Assembly: GCA_024654345.1 (NCBI GenBank) | Contig: JANLIN010000066.1 | Span: forward strand, 1 to 11,039 | Source: Candidatus Komeilibacteria bacterium | GTDB taxonomy: Bacteria; Patescibacteriota; Patescibacteriia; UBA1558 | DNA length: 11,039 nucleotides | Direction of reading: 5' to 3' | In this document: positions 6,073 through 11,039 of the stretch, one piece after another | How positions within the stretch are numbered: the stretch's first letter is position 1 | Layout of the letters: every line of letters begins with the position of its first letter | Notes under the pieces: generated by a model | Told to the model about the DNA's origin: nothing | Databases searched by the model: none | Seen by the model: the letters and a program-made list of their open reading frames with translations, nothing else | Translations under genes and position numbers: made by a program

Positions 6073-7230
6073 ATGAGTAATGATTATAAACAAACAGAAA
6101 AGCTGGAGGGCGATGGTGATTCGATTTTGGATAGAGTTCTATCCAGCCAGACGGCGGAAGAAATTGCAAATTTTGAACCCCATTCAATTCTAAATCTTCT
6201 TTTTGCCGAACTTTCTGATCGGGAGAAAGATGTTATCGTTCATCGCTATGGCCTGAATAAGGAAGAAGCCAAGACTCTTGAAGAGATTGGTGGTCTTTTT
6301 AATGTCACCCGAGAGAGAATTAGGCAAATCGAGAATAGCTCTATTAAAAAGATTAAGAAACATCCGGAATTACACCAACATCTGAAACCAATTGACAATC
6401 TACTGATGGATATCTTGGAAAAAAGTGGTGGCATAATGCGCGAGGAAACTCTATTCAATCGTTTATTGGAGTATACCAGCGCGGACAAAGTTAATCGGGC
6501 GGCGATCAATTTTATCGTATCGCAACTTTTGAGTAATCGTTTGGAATCCAGTAATCGAAATCCGAAAATGCACCCCAGCTGGAAGCTACCAGCTGCCGAT
6601 ACGCAGGTGATAGATGATTTGATCAATGAATTAGTGGAGATATTGGAGGAAAAGAAGGAGCCGGTAGAAAGAGGTCTTCTGGTAGACGCTGTCAAACGAC
6701 GCGACAAGGTACTGAAGTATGACGGTCGGCTGGATGATGATATAATTAATAATGCTCTGGATATTACCACTAAAATAGATACTAACCCTTTTGACGAGTG
6801 GGGTCTGATAGATTGGCGTTCCATCACTCCGAAGCGGATGAACGACAAAATATATTTGGTGATGAAGAAGCAGGGTAAACCTTTGCATTTTACCGAGATC
6901 GCAGAGAAAATAAACGAAGCCAAGTTTGATGATAAGAAAGCTTATCCGGCTACTATTCATAATGAACTGATATTGGATGATAAATACGTTTTGGTGGGCC
7001 GTGGCATATATGCCTTACGAGAGTGGGGCTATGAACCGGGTGTCGTGGCGGATGTCATCGAAGATATCATGAAATCCACCGAAGGACCTTTGACCAAGGA
7101 TGAAATCATCAAAAAAGTACTGGAAAGACGGATGGTCAAGAAGAGTACTATTCAGTTGGCTTTGATGAATAAAGACCGCTTTGTACGAGTAGCTCGGAAT
7201 AAGTACTCTCTGAAGACAGCTACTCAGTAA
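6073..7230 (+). CDS. Transcription regulator: sigma-70 region 4 plus HARE-HTH domain
   Basis: A 385-residue DNA-binding protein, probably acting at promoters or on RNA polymerase. Residues 40-97 are a full sigma-70 region 4, including LSDREKDVIVHRYGL (47-61), TLEEIG (68-73) and the recognition helix VTRERIRQIE (78-87), which in primary sigma factors reads the -35 box. No sigma region 2 or 3 is present, so it cannot open promoters as a normal sigma factor would. A winged-helix-like region follows (about 105-172). A HARE-HTH domain of the type in the RNA polymerase delta subunit spans about 252-320, with PLHFTEIAEKI (270-280) and YVLVGRGIYALREWG (305-319). A last winged-helix-like unit lies at 325-380, with GPLTKDEIIKKVL. 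The ATG at 6073 follows two tandem promoters. The domain calls are firm; the function is inferred. Confidence 0.88.
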   Translation: MSNDYKQTEKLEGDGDSILDRVLSSQTAEEIANFEPHSILNLLFAELSDREKDVIVHRYGLNKEEAKTLEEIGGLFNVTRERIRQIENSSIKKIKKHPELHQHLKPIDNLLMDILEKSGGIMREETLFNRLLEYTSADKVNRAAINFIVSQLLSNRLESSNRNPKMHPSWKLPAADTQVIDDLINELVEILEEKKEPVERGLLVDAVKRRDKVLKYDGRLDDDIINNALDITTKIDTNPFDEWGLIDWRSITPKRMNDKIYLVMKKQGKPLHFTEIAEKINEAKFDDKKAYPATIHNELILDDKYVLVGRGIYALREWGYEPGVVADVIEDIMKSTEGPLTKDEIIKKVLERRMVKKSTIQLALMNKDRFVRVARNKYSLKTATQ

Positions 7231-7278
7231 AATTTTGGTCGTCTCGACGCCTACGGGCGTAGCAAAAATTAGCGTTTC

Positions 7279-7292
7279 TAATGATAATCATT
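7279..7292 (+). promoter_or_regulatory. AT-rich palindrome resembling a Fur-box core
   Basis: AATGATAATCATT (7280-7292) is a perfect 6-1-6 palindrome 17 nt upstream of the start of the membrane-protein gene. With T7279 it equals the centre of the classical 19-bp Fur box, but the outer bases do not match. It sits where an operator could block transcription or ribosome access. No metal-related gene is nearby, so this may be chance in AT-rich DNA. The rest of the 79-nt gap holds only a short hairpin, ACGCC/GGCGT (7247-7260), without a T tract. Confidence 0.25.
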
Positions 7293-7309
7293 TAGTCTAA
7301 GACTTACCC

Positions 7310-8896
7310 ATGCAGGTTTATCTAGACTTCTCTTTTTTCGAACAGTTGTCAGCCATGTCCGGTCCCCAAATCATGTGGGAGCTTTTTGTTAATGGCGGTT
7401 GGGTATTGATTGTTTTTGTTTGGCTGCAATTTTTGTGGGTAGTGTGGCTCAACGCAAGGCAGGGGAAATTCGCTGGTAAGGTAAACTACATCTTATTGGC
7501 GATTGACGTGCCGCGGGATAATGAACAGTCTCCCAAGGCCGTTGAACACATGATGACAAATTTGGCGGGAGCTCATATGCCTCTCAGTAAATGGGAGGAA
7601 TGGTGGGACGGAGCTCACCAACTTAGCTTTTCCCTGGAGATAGTTTCCCTGGAGGGCTATATTCAGTTTTTGATAAGAACCCCTGATTTCTGGCGCGATA
7701 TGGTGGAAGCGGCCGTTTATGCTCAGTATCCGGAGGCGGAAATCAATGAAGTTGAGGATTATGTCACAGAGATCCCGGATGTATACCCAAATGATACGCA
7801 TAATTTCTATGGTAGCGAAATGGTGCCGGTCAAGCACGAGGCCTACCCTTTACGTAGTTATATCGAGTTTGAACACAGTCTAACGCAGGAACTCAAGGAT
7901 CCGCTAGCGGCCTTATTGGAAATGTTTTCGCGCTTGGGCCGGGGTGAGCAAATGTGGTTTCAAATAATAGTGATGCCCACGGATGATAGCTGGAAGGATG
8001 ACGCACAAAAGGTAGTAGATGAGATGATAGGTAAGAAATCAAGCAAAAAGTCCGGTGGATTTTTTGGCGCCGTTGCCGAATTCTTCCGTTTGTGGGCGGT
8101 TGATGCCGCTGATTCATTGTTTGCTACCGGACCGGCCGAAGCAAAAAAAGAAGATAAAAGCGATAACATGTTAAGCGAAATATTATATATGTCTCCGGGT
8201 GCTAGGCGGACAGTGGAGTTGGTGGAATACAAGATGGCGAAACTGGGTTTTTATTGTAAAATCAGAATGGCATACGTGGCGCAACATGCTTTTTATAAGA
8301 AACAAGCGCGGGTAGGAACTCTATTCTCAGTCATCAAGCAATACAACACTTTGAACGCTAACGCTTTGAAGCCTTCTAAGGAGGCGACTACCAAGGCACT
8401 ATACTTATTTGCTAAACAGCGTGTGATCGCCAAGCAAAATAAGTTTATGGCCGCCTATAAGGGTCGTAGTGCTTGGCGTGGGATGCAAAAATTCATATTA
8501 AACATTGAGGAATTAGCGACGCTTTATCATTTCCCCGCCATCAATATTAAGGCACCATTACTTAAGAAGACTAGTGCTAAAAAAGCTGAGCCGCCCTCAG
8601 CTCTGCCGGTCGGAGATGAGGAATTTGTGAGTAGTAGACGGTCAGAGGTGGCCTCCGGATGGGCGGGAGCCAAGGAGGAAAGGGAGATAGCGGAGCCTAA
8701 TCAACGGTTAGATGACCCAAAAATTGCGTATTTACCCAAAAGCCTACAGGAATATGATTTTGACAACAATTACTATGAACAGAAGTTTGGCATAAAAACA
8801 GCAACGAAGAACGACGTCAGCGAGGCAAAGAGGTCAGCTGAGTCAACTCAAGACTTATCAGCGACGCCACCACCTAATTTACCATTTGTTGAATAA
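7310..8896 (+). CDS. Membrane-anchored N-terminal half of a conjugation-type ATPase system
   Basis: A 528-residue protein with one membrane helix near the N-terminus (about 29-47, WVLIVFVWLQFLWVVW) and a large soluble part probably in the cytoplasm. YILLAIDVPRDNEQSPKAVEHM (60-81) resembles the start of the pre-ATPase region of single-chain TraG/VirB4-like conjugation ATPases. ILNIEELATLYHFP (396-409) matches the (E)ELATL(Y/F)H(F/L)P motif found just before the ATPase core in those proteins. Here the chain ends about 120 residues later, and the ATPase is the next gene, 41 nt downstream. I therefore read it as the detached N-terminal half that anchors the ATPase to the membrane. A low-complexity, Lys-rich linker lies at 241-250 and 279-286. 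The C-terminal tail (420-528) is charged and Pro/Ser-rich, probably flexible. The substrate (DNA or protein) is unknown. No Shine-Dalgarno precedes the ATG. Confidence 0.75.
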   Translation: MQVYLDFSFFEQLSAMSGPQIMWELFVNGGWVLIVFVWLQFLWVVWLNARQGKFAGKVNYILLAIDVPRDNEQSPKAVEHMMTNLAGAHMPLSKWEEWWDGAHQLSFSLEIVSLEGYIQFLIRTPDFWRDMVEAAVYAQYPEAEINEVEDYVTEIPDVYPNDTHNFYGSEMVPVKHEAYPLRSYIEFEHSLTQELKDPLAALLEMFSRLGRGEQMWFQIIVMPTDDSWKDDAQKVVDEMIGKKSSKKSGGFFGAVAEFFRLWAVDAADSLFATGPAEAKKEDKSDNMLSEILYMSPGARRTVELVEYKMAKLGFYCKIRMAYVAQHAFYKKQARVGTLFSVIKQYNTLNANALKPSKEATTKALYLFAKQRVIAKQNKFMAAYKGRSAWRGMQKFILNIEELATLYHFPAINIKAPLLKKTSAKKAEPPSALPVGDEEFVSSRRSEVASGWAGAKEEREIAEPNQRLDDPKIAYLPKSLQEYDFDNNYYEQKFGIKTATKNDVSEAKRSAESTQDLSATPPPNLPFVE

Positions 8897-8918
8897 TATA
8901 GATAAAGATTAGCATAAT
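8889..8918 (+). promoter_or_regulatory. Possible internal promoter before the ATPase gene
   Basis: TTGAAT (8889-8894) and CATAAT (8913-8918) are 18 nt apart, and transcription would start near 8925, about 13 nt before the ATG at 8938. The -35 element overlaps the end of the upstream gene. The region is very AT-rich, so a chance match is possible, and co-transcription with the upstream gene remains the simpler view. Confidence 0.3.
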
Positions 8919-8937
8919 ATAAAAATACAAAACTAGC

Positions 8938-10659
8938 ATGCCCATTACACACAATTCATTAGATAGTGATTACGAGAACAGAGTAGTGGCCTTCGGGGCG
9001 ACGAATTTTCGTAATATGCAGAGAAAGTTCGGCATTAAAATCAAGGACCGACGCAGTCACATGTACATCATCGGAAAAACTGGTGTCGGAAAATCAACGG
9101 TATTAGAGAATATGATTGTGCAGGATATACGAGCCGGACACGGTGTAGCCGTCACTGATCCACACGGTGATTTGGTTGAGAAAATCATCAAACATATTCC
9201 CTCCGATAGAATAAACGATGTTATATATTTCAACCCCTCGGATATTAATTACCCTTTCGCTTTCAACGTATTGGAAAAAGTGGATAAAGAGCACCAGCAT
9301 TTAGTTGCTTCTGGTTTGATCGGTGTTTTCCGGAAGATATGGGCCGATACTTGGGGGCCGCGTTTGGAATACGTTCTCCGGAATGCAATTTTGGCGTTGT
9401 TGGAATTTCCTGATTCCACACTCTTGGGTATTATGAGAATGTTGGTCGACAAGGACTATCGCAAAAAGGTGGTGGATAAGATAACGGATCCGATGGTGAG
9501 ATCCTTCTGGGTGGATGAATATGAAAAATATAAGGGTAATTTTCAGGTGGAAGCGATTGCGCCGATTCAGAACAAAGTCGGTGCTTTTCTGTCGTCATTC
9601 CTGATCCGTAATGTCGTTGGACAGATAAAGTCCAGTATTGATCTGCGAAAAGTAATGGACGAGAAAAAAATACTACTTCTGAACCTGTCAAAAGGTAGAA
9701 TCGGTGAGGACAATTCATCTCTTTTGGGAGCGATGATGATCACTAAAATCCAGTTGGCGGCTATGAGTCGAGTTGACATCCCCGAAGCCGACCGTAATGA
9801 CTTCTATATGTATATCGACGAATTTCAGAACTTTGCCACCGAATCATTCGCCGATATATTGTCTGAGGCGCGTAAATATCACCTCTGTATGATCCTAGCG
9901 CACCAATACCGTGAACAGCTAGATGAGCGTGTCCAAGCGGCTATATTTGGTAACGTCGGTACATTGGTGGTGTTTCGGGTCGGGGCCGATGACGCCGAGT
10001 TCTTGGAAAAGGAGTTTATGCCTCAGTTTGAGATGAATGATCTAGTGAACCTGAATAAGTATAACTTCTATATTAAGCTTATGATTGACGGTATCACCTC
10101 GACCGCTTTTTCAGGCACGGGCATGCCACCTTTGACAGGATCACCGACTGAGGAAAATCTTCAGAAAGTTATTAATGTGTCACGCGAACGGTACTGTAAA
10201 AAAAGAGAGGTTATAGAGGATAAGATATCGCGTTGGAGTTCGATGGCAAGTAATACCGCCGGTGAATCCGATGGTAAATCATTTACACGCCCGCTGGATC
10301 CAGATCGTCCGGGTTTCAAAACGAATTGCAGTCGCTGTGGGTTAGAAATATCTGTGCCTTTTCAACCCGATGGACTGCGTCCGGTATTTTGTCCGGACTG
10401 TTTGAAGCTCTTTAAAGCAGGCAAGATCAGCCGTGAAAGTTTACAGCGCTCGGCCGTGCCATCATCATCAGTGCCGGATCTGATCGTGCATGAACAGCCG
10501 AAGGAGCTGCCGCCCGAATCAGGTCGGGATTTCTTGCCGCCGGTGACATCAACCGCCAATGAGGAGGAGAAGAAGCCGGTGAAATCTGAAGGCGTCAGTT
10601 TGGAAGAGGCTTTACGCCAAGGAGTTAGTCAGTTCACCAACCGGCGACCGCGAGAGTAG
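8938..10659 (+). CDS. FtsK/VirD4/VirB4-like T4SS ATPase with C-terminal zinc ribbon
   Basis: A 573-residue P-loop ATPase of the conjugation coupling-protein and VirB4 superfamily, of the kind that pumps DNA or protein as a hexamer at the membrane. The Walker A motif GKTGVGKS is at 46-53, TDPHGDLVEKI at 73-83, and a Walker B-like MYIDEFQNFAT at 291-301. The sensor-like ILAHQYREQL is at 319-328, and FGNVGTLVVFRVGADDAEFLEKEF (337-360) is a conserved block of this family. There is no membrane helix and almost nothing before the core, so anchoring likely comes from the upstream protein. After a linker (430-460) comes a zinc ribbon with Cys464, 467, 485 and 488, spaced exactly CxxC-x17-CxxC. The tail is Pro/Glu-rich and ends with a short helix, SLEEALRQG. 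The gene may serve DNA transfer, a pilus or secretion machine; no relaxase or other T4SS gene is in view. An intrinsic terminator follows. Confidence 0.88.
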   Translation: MPITHNSLDSDYENRVVAFGATNFRNMQRKFGIKIKDRRSHMYIIGKTGVGKSTVLENMIVQDIRAGHGVAVTDPHGDLVEKIIKHIPSDRINDVIYFNPSDINYPFAFNVLEKVDKEHQHLVASGLIGVFRKIWADTWGPRLEYVLRNAILALLEFPDSTLLGIMRMLVDKDYRKKVVDKITDPMVRSFWVDEYEKYKGNFQVEAIAPIQNKVGAFLSSFLIRNVVGQIKSSIDLRKVMDEKKILLLNLSKGRIGEDNSSLLGAMMITKIQLAAMSRVDIPEADRNDFYMYIDEFQNFATESFADILSEARKYHLCMILAHQYREQLDERVQAAIFGNVGTLVVFRVGADDAEFLEKEFMPQFEMNDLVNLNKYNFYIKLMIDGITSTAFSGTGMPPLTGSPTEENLQKVINVSRERYCKKREVIEDKISRWSSMASNTAGESDGKSFTRPLDPDRPGFKTNCSRCGLEISVPFQPDGLRPVFCPDCLKLFKAGKISRESLQRSAVPSSSVPDLIVHEQPKELPPESGRDFLPPVTSTANEEEKKPVKSEGVSLEEALRQGVSQFTNRRPRE

Positions 10660-10686
10660 AAAAATAGTTAGTTTGATTTTTAAAAT

Positions 10687-10715
10687 GCACCGTGCTGATA
10701 AGTCGGTGCTTTTTT
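10687..10715 (+). terminator. Rho-independent terminator after the ATPase gene
   Basis: A 6-bp stem GCACCG/CGGTGC (10687-10692 and 10704-10709) with an 11-nt loop is followed by six T (10710-10715). It lies 27 nt after the TAG stop of the ATPase gene. Confidence 0.85.
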
Positions 10716-10774
10716 GGTTGAAAAGTCAGAGTAAGGAATCAGGATAAGATCTTTACTCTACCGGCTTTCGGCGG

Positions 10775-10811
10775 GTTGAGCTAGCGCTCGCAACCGTTTG
10801 GGGCGGATGAG
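10775..10811 (+). repeat. 37-nt imperfect direct repeat, copy 1
   Basis: Pairs with 10837-10873, matching at 32 of 37 positions with no gaps. The shared core is GTTGAGCTAGCGCT. In this copy, together with the preceding G, the sequence folds into a stem GGTTGAGC/GCTC-AACC (10774-10795) with a 4-nt loop and a 2-nt bulge. Confidence 0.75.
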
Positions 10812-10836
10812 GGTGGAAGGGTCCGATGTTCGTTAA

Positions 10837-10873
10837 GTTGAGCTAGCGCTTGCAGGCGTTCGGGGCTGATGAG
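10837..10873 (+). repeat. 37-nt imperfect direct repeat, copy 2
   Basis: Second copy, starting 62 nt after the first. The differences (C/T, A/G, C/G, T/C, G/T) weaken the lower part of the stem present in copy 1, but the GAGC/GCTT upper stem and the GCTAGC core remain. Confidence 0.75.
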
Positions 10874-10881
10874 ATCCTTAC

Positions 10882-10900
10882 GCAACTCCTGCGGAGTTGC
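10882..10900 (+). other. Perfect 8-bp hairpin
   Basis: GCAACTCC (10882-10889) pairs with GGAGTTGC (10893-10900) around a TGC loop. The right arm is the first part of the 21-nt direct repeat. No T tract follows, so it is not a classical terminator. Confidence 0.7.
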
Positions 10901-10913
10901 TCAGGAATACGGG
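10893..10913 (+). repeat. 21-nt direct repeat, copy 1
   Basis: Matches 10920-10940 at 20 of 21 positions; the only difference is C10900 against A10927. The copies begin 27 nt apart. It contains GGAGTTG (complementary to 10883-10889) and GAATACGG (complementary to 10976-10983). Confidence 0.85.
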
Positions 10914-10919
10914 GTGGGT

Positions 10920-10940
10920 GGAGTTGATCAGGAATACGGG
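10920..10940 (+). repeat. 21-nt direct repeat, copy 2
   Basis: Second copy of the repeat. Its GAATACGG (10932-10939) can pair with CCGTATTC (10976-10983), enclosing a further 5-bp stem CGGGA/TCCCG (10937-10941 with 10953-10957) that competes at its base. Confidence 0.85.
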
Positions 10941-10991
10941 AAACCTATGGAGTCCCGCAGAGTCGATTGTCATATCCGTATTCACGAGGCA

Positions 10992-11014
10992 TGAACCGAG
11001 TATAACTCGGTTCA
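10992..11014 (+). other. Perfect 10-bp hairpin
   Basis: TGAACCGAGT (10992-11001) pairs exactly with ACTCGGTTCA (11005-11014) around an ATA loop. No T tract follows, so it is a structural element rather than a terminator. Confidence 0.75.
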
Positions 11015-11039
11015 GGGCGTAGTGATCTCCATAAGCACC

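Larger units (their letters stand above)
10716..11039. other. Gene-free structured intergenic region, possible RNA or leader
   Basis: No protein-coding stretch of credible length is seen on either strand over these 324 nt. No tRNA, rRNA, tmRNA, RNase P or SRP signature was recognised. The region looks more GC-rich than the other intergenic gaps and is full of repeats and inverted repeats: a 7-bp stem at 10728-10759, a 37-nt imperfect direct repeat, a 21-nt direct repeat, and perfect hairpins at 10882-10900 and 10992-11014. It could be a non-coding RNA gene, or a long 5' leader of a gene beyond the right edge. I saw no clear promoter in it. Confidence 0.45.

Noticed and set aside
6246..6923. 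225-codon open frame on the minus strand
   Set aside because: It lies wholly antisense to the regulator gene, whose sigma region 4 and HARE-HTH are clear. Its own translation shows no recognisable domain and is Ser/Leu/Ile-rich, as shadows often are.
6073..7230. A complete alternative sigma factor
   Set aside because: Only region 4 is present. No core-binding or -10-melting region can be found in the 39 residues before it.
7247..7260. Terminator after the regulator gene
   Set aside because: The ACGCC/GGCGT stem is only 5 bp and is followed by AGCAAAAATT, not by a T tract, so read-through into the next gene is likely.
10801..10830. T-box-like string (GGGTGG...GGTCCG)
   Set aside because: The conserved T-box core is not matched, no specifier stem was recognised and no synthetase gene is visible downstream in the window.
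10861..10875. Start of a tmRNA (GGGGCTGA)
   Set aside because: The following conserved TTCGAC element, the tag frame and the tRNA-like 3' end are not found.
10893..10940. CRISPR-like repeats
   Set aside because: There are only two copies, with a 6-nt gap in place of a spacer, and no cas gene nearby.

Overview
The window looks like the chromosome of an uncultivated Candidate Phyla Radiation (Patescibacteria) bacterium, probably of the Parcubacteria or a related lineage. This is inferred from gene content and style: a separate SecD/SecF pair in which SecD carries a parvulin-like insert, a sigma region 4 plus HARE-HTH protein, and a conjugation-type ATPase with a C-terminal CxxC-x17-CxxC zinc ribbon. 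Starts mostly lack Shine-Dalgarno sequences and terminators are near-perfect palindromes. UGA is used as a stop (end of the second glycosyltransferase), so this is not a UGA-glycine lineage. All genes lie on the + strand.

Layout. (1) 2-3135: three GT-B fold, family-4-type glycosyltransferases, the first cut by the left edge. They are the end of a cluster for a surface glycan or glycolipid. The cluster stops at a 44-nt perfect palindrome that includes the last stop codon. (2) 3208-5941: a secD-secF operon with its own extended -10 promoter and a very short leader, closed by a second perfect palindrome. SecD has, in place of the usual P1 head region, an insert with the central and C-terminal parvulin motifs, while the parvulin first-strand motif lies after them. 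(3) 5964-7230: two tandem extended -10 promoters in front of a transcription regulator made of sigma-70 region 4, further winged-helix regions and a HARE-HTH domain, without sigma region 2. (4) 7310-10715: a membrane-anchored 528-residue protein and a 573-residue FtsK/VirD4/VirB4-like ATPase. Together they look like the two halves of a single-chain conjugation-type ATPase. A good intrinsic terminator follows. (5) 10716-11039: no gene is seen. The stretch holds two families of direct repeats and several strong hairpins, with pairings that appear to be mutually exclusive. It may be a structured RNA or the leader of a gene beyond the right edge.

Working together: SecD/SecF and the anchored ATPase pair are envelope machines, and the glycosyltransferases build the cell surface. 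The regulator could act at promoters through its -35-binding helix-turn-helix. The points most worth follow-up are the rearranged parvulin module in SecD, the split ATPase with its zinc ribbon, and the structured right-hand intergenic region.
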